Below, piece after piece: positions 1 to 5,625 of a stretch of 5,755 nucleotides of DNA. The stretch's first letter is position 1; each line of letters begins with the position of its first letter. This DNA comes from an uncultured Verrucomicrobia subdivision 3 bacterium (GTDB taxonomy: Bacteria; Verrucomicrobiota; Verrucomicrobiae; Limisphaerales; CAMLLE01), in the NCBI GenBank assembly GCA_946480555.1, contig CAMLLE010000229.1:1-5755 (forward strand), written 5' to 3'. A program made the translations under genes and the position numbers. Below the pieces are notes generated by a model that had not been told where the DNA came from, searched no databases, and worked only from the letters and a program-made list of their open reading frames with translations.

Positions 1-1384
1 AGCTCGCCACGGCGATCGGCGGCGTGGATTCCGTCAGCGTGTTAAGTTTCGGCCCGGCGAAATCAATGGCGAACTGCCGCCGCTGAGGATCGCGCGTTTC
101 CACGCCGATGCGGGTGGCGATCACCTTGTCCTGGCGCGCGAGCTTCATCTCCGCCTCGTCTCGGGTCCAATGCAGCGTGTAGCTGAAGTTGAACGGCTCC
201 ATCGGCCGCGGTTTCTCCTTCGGATCCCAGAACGCGACGATGTTGTCCAAGCCTTCGTAATGCGTGCTGAGCTCGACCAGGTGAACCTCGCCTTCACCCC
301 AATCGCGCGCTTCGACCCAGACGCTCGGCACTTGATGATAGTGGTTGAACAAGTCCTGGTACGCGGCGAAGTCGCGCTCGCGCTGCAGCAGGCCGAAGCC
401 GCGAATGGATTTGGCGGCGAACTTCTGATGCCGCATTTCGTTGGCGTTGTTCAGCGGGCGCCAGAGCGTTTCGCCGTTGGTCATCTGGATCAGCAAGCCG
501 TCGCTGTCGTGAACTTCCGGGCGATACTCGTTGAAGCGGCGTTCCGAAGATTTGCCGAACCAGAACATGCTCGTGAGCGGCGCGATGCCCACGGTTTTGA
601 TGATCTTACGATTGGGATTCACCGGACGAACGTTTGCCTCGTCGCGGAAATAGAGCCGCGCGCGAACATCGCAAATGGTCGTCTCGCCGGGAATGATGAT
701 CATCTCGTAAGCGCCGGCGCAGCTGACGCTGTCCAGAATGGCGTAAAGCTTCAGGCGGTCCGCGCCCCGATCCGGCTTGCCGAGCCACCAGTCGGTGAAG
801 ATGGGAAATTCCTCGGGCCGATCCGGTTCGCCGCAGTCGATCGCAAGGCCACGCGCGGACTGGCCGTAGCGCTGGCTTTTGCCGAGCAGCCGGAAATAAC
901 TCGCTCCCAAAAACGCGCCGAGCTCATCCCATTTGCCGCGCTCGTTCAACTCGTGCACCAGACGAAAACCAGCGTAGCCCGTGTTCACCGGAATCTGTTT
1001 CTGAATGTTCAGCCCGCGGTAGTTGAACCAGTCCTGCATGAAGCGGATCGGCTGCATGGCGGTGAGTGTGAATTCATGCAGGTGAACCGGTTCCTCGTAG
1101 AGATAGCCAGGATGAAAGAATTCTACGCGGAACGGGAGATCTTCTGTCGTCCAGAGCGCCTTGTCGTGGCGGAACTCGATCTCGCGATATTTGTCGTAAT
1201 CGAGATTGGAAGCCTTGAGGATTTCTGGGAGATCCGCGCGCGGCGAACGGAACGGCTTCTGGGCGCGCTGTTCGGCTCGCTTTGCCACCCAATCCAGGGT
1301 GATTTCCGCCGTCTCCTGCCGGGCCCAAAGAGTTCCCGCCAGCAGCATCCCAAAAGCGACCGAAAGGCAGCGCCATTGCGTCAT
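1..1384 (-). CDS. opgG: Glucan biosynthesis protein OpgG/MdoG family, periplasmic (3' end cut by window edge)
   Basis: Periplasmic protein of osmoregulated periplasmic glucan synthesis. The family is needed to make or trim the beta-1,2-glucan backbone, and members have recently been assigned to glycoside hydrolase family GH186. The visible 461 residues begin with a signal peptide (basic W4-R5, hydrophobic 7-20, probable cleavage after LWA at 19-21). A long beta-rich domain follows, with family-like blocks: NTGYAGFR (134-141), EFPIFTDWW (192-200), RPEVHDSDGLL (288-298), TLWRPLNN (306-313), VWVEARDWGEGEVHLVEL (355-372) and DNIVAFWDP (380-388). The acidic residues in the HDSDGL and ARDWGEG blocks are candidates for catalysis, by analogy only. 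The C-terminal Ig-like domain has begun (about 398-461) and is cut off; E. coli OpgG is about 511 residues. The ATG at 1384 is the first possible start because an in-frame TGA lies four codons upstream (1394-1396). I see no clear ribosome binding site. The usual partner, glucosyltransferase OpgH, would have to lie outside the window. OpgD is the alternative paralogue name. Confidence 0.93.
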   Translation of the reverse strand, partial: MTQWRCLSVAFGMLLAGTLWARQETAEITLDWVAKRAEQRAQKPFRSPRADLPEILKASNLDYDKYREIEFRHDKALWTTEDLPFRVEFFHPGYLYEEPVHLHEFTLTAMQPIRFMQDWFNYRGLNIQKQIPVNTGYAGFRLVHELNERGKWDELGAFLGASYFRLLGKSQRYGQSARGLAIDCGEPDRPEEFPIFTDWWLGKPDRGADRLKLYAILDSVSCAGAYEMIIIPGETTICDVRARLYFRDEANVRPVNPNRKIIKTVGIAPLTSMFWFGKSSERRFNEYRPEVHDSDGLLIQMTNGETLWRPLNNANEMRHQKFAAKSIRGFGLLQRERDFAAYQDLFNHYHQVPSVWVEARDWGEGEVHLVELSTHYEGLDNIVAFWDPKEKPRPMEPFNFSYTLHWTRDEAEMKLARQDKVIATRIGVETRDPQRRQFAIDFAGPKLNTLTESTPPIAVAS

Positions 1385-1488
1385 AAATGTGGCTCAAGGG
1401 AAGCGTAAACATACCGGTTTGGCAAGCGCACGGGGGAAAGTGCCCAGTCAGGGCAAGGGAAACATCCAACATCCAACTTCGAACCGCC
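1385..1488. other. Intergenic spacer between the DUF2721 gene and opgG
   Basis: This 104-bp spacer holds no gene. It contains a small inverted repeat (TGCCC at 1441-1445, GGGCA at 1451-1455, 5-nt loop) with no run of T after it on the minus strand, so it is at best a weak terminator. It also contains the tandem 7-mer repeat listed separately. No convincing -35/-10 pair was seen for opgG. Confidence 0.5.
1460..1484. repeat. Short tandem 'CATCCAA' repeat in intergenic DNA
   Basis: Two perfect copies of the 7-mer CATCCAA sit in tandem at 1463-1476, followed by the related CTTCGAA (1478-1484). The unit lies directly downstream of the DUF2721 stop codon on the minus strand, where it reads as repeated GTTGGAT. 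Variants of this string are familiar to me from intergenic regions of Verrucomicrobia, which suggests a dispersed repeat family. Its function is unknown. Only the tandem structure is seen directly; the wider distribution is recollection. Confidence 0.5.
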
Positions 1489-2001
1489 TCACATGATGCC
1501 GACTTTGGGCGGAATCGTTCTGTCTTGGGCACGGATCAGCTTCGCTTCCTCGCGAATGCTCATCAACGAGAGTTGCGTCGCGCGGAACAGATTGAAACAG
1601 CCGGAAACCAAACCACCCACGCCAACGAATCCGAGGGCCAGGCCCGCGCCGATCACCAGGTGGACCAGTGTCGTCGCTTCCCGATGCCCGAGCAGTGCTC
1701 CGACCAGTGTGATCAAACTGGCGGCAGCGAACGCCCCGAGCGCGACGTAAATCCAGCGCAGCGCGGTCAGCAGCAAGATGCCCTGACGTTCCACGCGATT
1801 GACCTGCTCGAGGAATGGGGCGCTGTTCCGATGCGCTGGTGTTTGGGCATCGCCGTACAGCTGGCGCATGCGTTCGCGCGTGCGCAGCAGGCGGTTGATC
1901 GTACTCATCGCCAGCACGCTGGTGGCGTTGGTGAGGATTGCCGGTGCGACGATGAACGTCAGCACGGCGAATGGATTTTGCGTCAGCGCCATGGACTCCA
2001 T
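1489..2001 (-). CDS. DUF2721 family three-helix membrane protein
   Basis: This 170-residue integral inner-membrane protein resembles the DUF2721 family, whose function is unknown. The first hydrophobic segment is at about 11-32 (it contains FIVAPAILTNATSVLAM). A basic, soluble loop with a short amphipathic helix follows at 34-73 (NRLLRTRERMRQLYG, then FLEQVNRVERQG). Two further membrane helices are at about 76-105 and 112-138, and a short charged tail ends in KVGIM. The NP-F-A-x-L start, the AP-A-ILTN-A-S-VLA block in helix 1 and the LR-x-Y-x-ALG-x-F block in helix 2 are what I recognise. Two starts are possible: ATG at 2001, just after an in-frame TGA at 2005-2007, or ATG at 1992, which would give MALTQNPF. 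Neither has a convincing ribosome binding site. The gene sits 136 bp after the 566-residue gene and 104 bp before opgG on the same strand, so it may be part of an operon, but no functional link is evident. Confidence 0.85.
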   Translation of the reverse strand: MESMALTQNPFAVLTFIVAPAILTNATSVLAMSTINRLLRTRERMRQLYGDAQTPAHRNSAPFLEQVNRVERQGILLLTALRWIYVALGAFAAASLITLVGALLGHREATTLVHLVIGAGLALGFVGVGGLVSGCFNLFRATQLSLMSIREEAKLIRAQDRTIPPKVGIM

Positions 2002-2060
2002 GACTCAGACTATCCGGGGCCGTATCGGAACGGTCAAATGGGACGAAACGCGAAATGCGC

Positions 2061-2082
2061 GGCGCGCTCGGAGAGACGCGCC
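2061..2082 (-). terminator. Possible transcription terminator hairpin after the 566-residue gene
   Basis: The inverted repeat GGCGCG (2061-2066) and CGCGCC (2077-2082) has a 10-nt loop. It lies about 55 bp past the stop codon of the 566-residue gene in the direction of transcription. On the minus strand it is followed by a moderately T-rich stretch (CATTTCGCGTTTCG) rather than a clean T run. A weak intrinsic terminator or a Rho-region hairpin are both possible. If active, it would partly separate this gene from the DUF2721 gene. Confidence 0.3.
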
Positions 2083-2137
2083 CTGCCTTGCGTGGGAGAT
2101 TGGCGCTGTTTGCGATCGCAGCAGCACTACAGCGAGG

Positions 2138-3838
2138 CTATTCAGCCGGCTTTTCTGGCGGGGCTTCGGCGGATTGCTCCGCTTGCGCAATCTCCGGAGA
2201 TGGCGGCGCTTGTTCGGAACTGAGATCGGGAACGGTGCCTTCGGGCGTGGCTTCCGTTGTCACGGTCGATTCCACTGCAGGAGCAGTCGATACGGTTTCA
2301 GCAGCAGGAGCTTCAGCCTTGGCCGGCTTGGGCGGTTTCGGCACCGGCTTCTTCGCCGTCTCCATGATGCCGTTCGCAAACTCGATCACGTGGCCCTGAT
2401 GGATGAGCCAATGCAGATCCGCGATCAACGCGGTTTGTTCAGCCGTCGGTTCTGGGTTTGCCGGTGCCGCGGGCGCCGGTGCCGCTGCGGGTTCGGCAGC
2501 GGGAGCGTTTCCTTCGGCGGGAGCTACGGGAGCCGGAGCGGCAGGAGCCGCTTTGGGTGTGGGCGCCAGGGCTTCGATCAATTTGCGCCGCGTGCATTTC
2601 GGAGTCGCATTGATGAAATCCACAATGCGTTTCACGCCTTCGGAAACGGGCGTCGTTTCGAGGTCGAGGTAGTGAGGTCGCGCAACCGACACATGCGTGA
2701 CAGTCTTGTTGACCTTGAAGAACTGGAGTCCAAACCCCGCGAACTTCTGGCTGAGCGTGGTTGCCAGCTGCAGCGGGAAACGGCGTTGATCTTCCCAGCC
2801 CTGGCGCACCAGCCGCACCAGCCCGGGTTCGCGCAAGTTCCGCGCGGCGTTCCCGCCAATGGTGTGAGATTCGACGGACTTGATGATTGCTTCCTTGTGC
2901 GTTTCGCGGAAATGTTTGTCCACCGCTTCACGCGAAGCGAGCCGCGTGGCTTCCGGCACATTCAGGCAGGCGTATTCCGTTTTGAAACTCTGTTCGTCCA
3001 CCCACTTCTTGATGGTTTCCTCGTCGCGCACGATCTTGACGCGCGATTTGAACATTTCGAAAGGCATGCGCGAAAAACGCTCCGCGTGGAGCTTGCGCAG
3101 CTGGTTTTGGTAATCGTGATAGTTGGGCGGTCCGAGGATCACGCCGCTCATGCCGCACTGCGCAACGAAGGTGTATTTGCCCTTGGGCGGTTCCGTCGGT
3201 GTGCGTTCCGTCTGGTAGAACGTGGCGAAATGCTTGTTCAACACGTGGCCGATCGCCGCGTCTTCCGAAAGCCAGATCGAGTCGTCGAGCGCGCAGACGA
3301 ACAGCGGCTGGACCACTGCGCCGTCCTTCTTCTTCACGCTGAACATCACCTGATGGCGCTCGGGCTTCTGCAGAATGAGACGCGCGATGTCGAACAACGG
3401 ATAGGCGCGGCCGCTCATCCGAATCTGCCGGGCAATGGAATCAACTCCCGTTTCTTCTGGAACGAAACTGAGATTCACTTCCGGCAATGGCGCGGGCGCC
3501 GGGGCTTCCGGACGTTCGCGGCGTTCGTCACGGCGATCATCGCGCCGCGGACCGCGCTGGTCCCGGCCGGGGCCGCCTTTGCCTGCAAAACCTGGGCGAG
3601 GCCCGCCGCGGCGATCACCGCGCGGTCCACCTGGATGTCCGCCACCCTGACGCGGACGGTCACCGCCGGGGCCACCGGGACGCTGGCCTGGACGGCGTTC
3701 GCGGCGATCACCGCGGCGATCGGGCCGTTCTTCGCGGGCTTCGTAGTTGGCGTAATTTTTCGAAGAAGCCGGCTCCTGCGCCCATGCGGGGAGAAACAAC
3801 TTTTCCAGGTCCAGTTCGTTTTCAGGTAATGTGCTCAT
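2138..3838 (-). CDS. Uncharacterised 566-residue protein with RGG-like disordered N-terminus and Ala/Pro linker
   Basis: I recognise no named domain; the type seems restricted to Verrucomicrobiota, which is memory and not a search. Residues 1-21 form an acidic/hydrophobic leader (LDLEKLFLPAWA). Residues 35-110 are disordered and dominated by R, G, P and D with RGD/RGG-like repeats, a composition typical of RNA-binding tails. A globular core spans about 120-425, with blocks GRAYPLFDIARLIL (143-156), TFVAQCGMSGVILGPPNYHDY (223-243), RFSRMPFEMFKSRVKIVRDEE (254-274) and VARPHYLDLETTPVSEGVKRIVDFINATPKCTRRKLIEAL (385-424). An Ala/Pro linker (427-465) follows, then LIADLHWLIHQGHVIEFANGIME (471-493) and a disordered Pro/Ala/Glu tail (496-566). 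There is no signal peptide or membrane segment, so it is probably cytoplasmic. Cysteines at 182, 228, 291 and 415 form no obvious metal site. The ATG at 3838 is the first start after an in-frame TGA (3848-3850). A role in RNA or DNA binding is inference from composition. Confidence 0.85.
   Translation of the reverse strand: MSTLPENELDLEKLFLPAWAQEPASSKNYANYEAREERPDRRGDRRERRPGQRPGGPGGDRPRQGGGHPGGPRGDRRGGPRPGFAGKGGPGRDQRGPRRDDRRDERRERPEAPAPAPLPEVNLSFVPEETGVDSIARQIRMSGRAYPLFDIARLILQKPERHQVMFSVKKKDGAVVQPLFVCALDDSIWLSEDAAIGHVLNKHFATFYQTERTPTEPPKGKYTFVAQCGMSGVILGPPNYHDYQNQLRKLHAERFSRMPFEMFKSRVKIVRDEETIKKWVDEQSFKTEYACLNVPEATRLASREAVDKHFRETHKEAIIKSVESHTIGGNAARNLREPGLVRLVRQGWEDQRRFPLQLATTLSQKFAGFGLQFFKVNKTVTHVSVARPHYLDLETTPVSEGVKRIVDFINATPKCTRRKLIEALAPTPKAAPAAPAPVAPAEGNAPAAEPAAAPAPAAPANPEPTAEQTALIADLHWLIHQGHVIEFANGIMETAKKPVPKPPKPAKAEAPAAETVSTAPAVESTVTTEATPEGTVPDLSSEQAPPSPEIAQAEQSAEAPPEKPAE
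3608..3715. repeat. Direct 15-bp repeat inside the R/G-rich coding segment
   Basis: The 15-mer GCGGCGATCACCGCG occurs exactly at 3608-3622 and at 3701-3715. Near copies lie close by (for example around 3529-3546 and 3716-3725). On the minus strand they encode the recurring R-G-D-R-R motif around residues 42-46 and 73-77 of the 566-residue protein. The pattern suggests expansion of the low-complexity segment by slippage or unequal recombination, and the segment is likely to vary in length between strains. Confidence 0.7.
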
Positions 3839-4031
3839 TCCGTCACGTCAGCTCCGGTAAGGAACTCGATTGGTATTGAAACAATGCATGGCAGCATGGA
3901 TTGCCACCGACCGGATTGCAAGCGCCGGAAAGGAAAGGCCTTCGAGCCATGCGCGCAGTGCCGCTCCGTTTGCTGGCCCGCATGACTTGATTTATTCTCC
4001 CGGTGCAATACGCTCGTGCGCCTTTTCAGTT
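3839..4031. promoter_or_regulatory. Divergent intergenic region between the 566-residue gene and moeB
   Basis: These 193 bp separate two divergently oriented genes and must hold the start signals of both, if each has its own promoter. The only weak plus-strand match is TTGATT (3987-3992), 16 bp, TACGCT (4009-4014), just upstream of moeB; it matches sigma-70 poorly. On the minus strand TTGCAA (3915 to 3920 read in reverse) followed by 17 bp and CATGCT is equally weak. No good Shine-Dalgarno precedes either ATG. A tandem CGTCA-CGTCA (3841-3850) lies in the leader of the 566-residue gene. The reading frame of moeB stays open back to 3870, but that extension (54 codons) does not resemble the family. 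Confidence 0.45.
3882..3903. promoter_or_regulatory. 22-bp dyad in divergent promoter region, possible operator
   Basis: Arms CAATGCATG (3882-3890) and CATGGATTG (3895-3903) are inverted repeats matching at 8 of 9 positions around a 4-bp spacer, GCAG. The site lies about 44 bp upstream of the ATG at 3838 and about 130 bp upstream of the ATG at 4032. That places it where a repressor or activator of the 566-residue gene could bind. It has no following T run in either direction, so a terminator is unlikely. No specific regulator is suggested by the sequence. Confidence 0.35.
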
Positions 4032-5180
4032 ATGCAATTGAACAATGACGAAATCCGCCGGTACTCGCGGCATTTGATCCTGCCCGAAGTGGGAATGGCT
4101 GGCCAAAAGAAGATCCGCTCCACCAGTGTGCTCTGCATCGGCGCGGGCGGTCTTGGCTCGCCCATCGCGATGTATCTCGCCGCCGCTGGCATCGGCAAGC
4201 TTGGCATTGTGGATTTCGACACCGTCGATTTCTCCAACCTCCAGCGCCAGATTTTGCACACGGACGCTGATGTCGGCCGCTCAAAAGCGGAGTCGGCGAA
4301 GGAAACCATTGCCGGCATCAATCCACACGTCGAAGTCGTCATTCACAAAACACGCATCAGCAGCGAAAACGCCCTCGACCTGATTCGTCCCTACGACATC
4401 GTCGTGGACGGCACGGACAATTTCCCGACTCGCTATCTCACGAATGACGCGTGCGTGTTGCTGGGCAAGCCGAACGTTTACGGTTCCATTTTCCGTTTCG
4501 AAGGTCAGGCCAGCGTTTTCGCCCCGCATCTCGGCGGGCCCTGCTATCGTTGCCTGTATCCCGAACCTCCGCCGCCCGGAATGGTGCCCAGCTGCGCCGA
4601 AGGCGGCGTTCTGGGCGTGCTTCCCGGAATCATTGGCTGCATTCAGGCCACAGAAATTCTCAAGCTCGCGCTCGGCAAGGGCAGCTCCTTGATCGGCCGG
4701 TTGATGCTGTTTAACGCGCTCGACATGAAGTTCCGCGAACTCAAATTGCGGAAAGATCCCGCGTGCCCGTTGTGCGGCGAGAATCCGACGATCAAGGAAT
4801 TGATCGACTACGAAATGTTCTGCGGCATCACGCCTGAGCCCGCGCAACCGCTGTCGAATCCCGACGAAGTCACGGTCCAGGACATGAAGAAGGCGCTGGA
4901 GAATCCGGCGCTCGGCATCAAGGTCATCGACGTCCGCGAGCCGGACGAATACGAGATTGCGCATGTGAACGGCGTGCCGCTTGTTCCGCTCAGCCAGCTG
5001 GACCAGCGCTTCACCGAGCTTGATCCGAACCAGCAGTACTACATTCACTGCAAGGCGGGCGTACGTTCGATGAAGGCGTTGAACTTCCTGCGCGAACAAG
5101 GTTTCAAATACCTGAAGAGCGTGAAAGGCGGCATCAGCGCCTGGTCCGAGGAAATTGATCAAAGCGTCCCGAAATACTGA
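4032..5180 (+). CDS. moeB: MoeB/ThiF-type sulfur-carrier adenylyltransferase with C-terminal rhodanese domain
   Basis: This cytoplasmic E1-like enzyme adenylates the C-terminal glycine of a ubiquitin-like sulfur carrier (MoaD, ThiS or CysO type). Its rhodanese domain can pass persulfide sulfur to make the thiocarboxylate. It would serve molybdopterin, thiamine, cysteine or tRNA thiolation pathways, as in MoeZ, MOCS3 and Uba4. In the 382-residue product the N-terminal block is NNDEIRRYSRHLILPEVG (4-21), the nucleotide loop is GAGGLG (37-42), and DFDTVDFSNLQRQ (61-73) holds the ATP-binding Asp/Arg residues. DGTDN (126-130) carries the catalytic-type Asp129. Zinc cysteines are C171/C174 and C245/C248, and a candidate thioester cysteine is C188 in PSCAEGG. 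The rhodanese domain (about 272-378) has IDVREPDEYEIAHV and an active-site loop CKAGVR with C340. All expected key residues are present. I chose ATG 4032 because the family begins here; the frame stays open to 3870 but that stretch looks non-coding. No clear ribosome binding site is seen. Exact pathway is undecided because no carrier gene is nearby. Confidence 0.94.
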   Translation: MQLNNDEIRRYSRHLILPEVGMAGQKKIRSTSVLCIGAGGLGSPIAMYLAAAGIGKLGIVDFDTVDFSNLQRQILHTDADVGRSKAESAKETIAGINPHVEVVIHKTRISSENALDLIRPYDIVVDGTDNFPTRYLTNDACVLLGKPNVYGSIFRFEGQASVFAPHLGGPCYRCLYPEPPPPGMVPSCAEGGVLGVLPGIIGCIQATEILKLALGKGSSLIGRLMLFNALDMKFRELKLRKDPACPLCGENPTIKELIDYEMFCGITPEPAQPLSNPDEVTVQDMKKALENPALGIKVIDVREPDEYEIAHVNGVPLVPLSQLDQRFTELDPNQQYYIHCKAGVRSMKALNFLREQGFKYLKSVKGGISAWSEEIDQSVPKY

Positions 5181-5273
5181 CGGACGCGACGAACCCGATT
5201 CGCAATCAGGGGCGTTGCTCACGCAAGAATACGGCTGGAGAATCCGAAACGCGCCGACCTGAGAAGTGTCGAG

Positions 5274-5588
5274 GTGGAGGCGCTCGTCGATACGGGTTCA
5301 CTGTTCTTGTGCCTTCCGGAGGAAGTCCGCCTGCAGCTTCAACTTGAAGCCACATCGCAAAAGGAAGTTACAACGGCTGAGGGCAAGCGGTCCTTGTGTC
5401 CGTACGTGGGCCCCGTGCGCGTTCAGTTTGAGAACCGCGAATGCTACGTGGGTGCAGTGGTTTTGGGCGATGAAGTGCTGCTTGGCGCTGTTCCCATGCA
5501 GGACATGGATTTAGTGGTCATTTCCTCTGCAAGGAAAGTGGTTCCAAATCCGCTTCATCCCAATTTCGCCGCAGGGCCGGCCAAGTAA
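5274..5588 (+). CDS. Small clan AA retropepsin-like aspartic protease, start uncertain (family N-terminus extends upstream)
   Basis: This is a single-domain, retropepsin-like protein of the bacterial 'clan AA aspartic protease' type (TIGR03698-like). These would dimerise to form one active site; their substrates are unknown. The catalytic triplet is D6-T7-G8 in ALVDTGS. Family-like blocks follow: EGKRSLCPYVGPVRVQFENREC (36-57), VLGDEVLLGAVPMQDMDLVV (63-82), which contains the LLG 'hydrophobic-hydrophobic-Gly' element, and PNPLHPNFAAGPAK (91-104). The product is 104 residues from GTG 5274, whereas relatives I recall are about 120-130. Reading upstream in frame, 5223-5273 encodes ARIRLENPKRADLRSVE, which is just what the family has before the active site. 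That stretch contains no ATG, GTG or TTG. The true start is therefore lost, non-standard (ATC 5205, CTG 5235 or CTG 5259), or GTG 5274 giving a truncated first strand. The gene lies 93 bp after moeB in the same frame and on the same strand. It may be a decaying gene. Confidence 0.75.
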   Translation: MEALVDTGSLFLCLPEEVRLQLQLEATSQKEVTTAEGKRSLCPYVGPVRVQFENRECYVGAVVLGDEVLLGAVPMQDMDLVVISSARKVVPNPLHPNFAAGPAK

Positions 5589-5591
5589 TCT

Positions 5592-5606
5592 GCTGGCGAA
5601 TCCAGC
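5592..5606 (+). terminator. Weak hairpin just after the protease stop codon
   Basis: GCTGG (5592-5596) and CCAGC (5602-5606) pair around a 5-nt loop, four bases after the TAA. A T run (TTTTTT at 5636-5641) occurs only about 30 bases later and belongs to the repeat segment, so this is not a canonical intrinsic terminator. It may still end or stabilise the moeB-protease transcript. Confidence 0.25.
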
Positions 5607-5625
5607 GCGGCGGAAAGCGCTCTTC

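Noticed and set aside
170..1408. 412-residue open frame on the plus strand, opposite opgG
   Set aside because: The minus strand encodes an unmistakable OpgG sequence throughout; the plus-strand translation shows no family features.
2111..2120. 10-bp perfect palindrome TGCGATCGCA, resembling the cyanobacterial HIP1 core GCGATCGC
   Set aside because: It is a single copy next to a stop codon; HIP1 is meaningful only as a highly repeated element, and nothing else suggests a cyanobacterium.
1799..3829. 676-residue open frame on the plus strand, opposite the 566-residue and DUF2721 genes
   Set aside because: Its product is R/F/L-rich with no domain I recognise, it ignores gene boundaries, and the minus-strand products are clearly protein-like. 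Long antisense frames are expected in GC-rich genes.
3870..4031. 54-codon N-terminal extension of the moeB frame
   Set aside because: The family starts at the position of ATG 4032; the extension has no similarity to known E1 N-termini and overlaps the divergent promoter region. An open frame of this length can occur by chance.
4281..5222. 313-residue open frame on the minus strand, opposite moeB
   Set aside because: It is a mirror of the moeB codons and has no recognisable motif.
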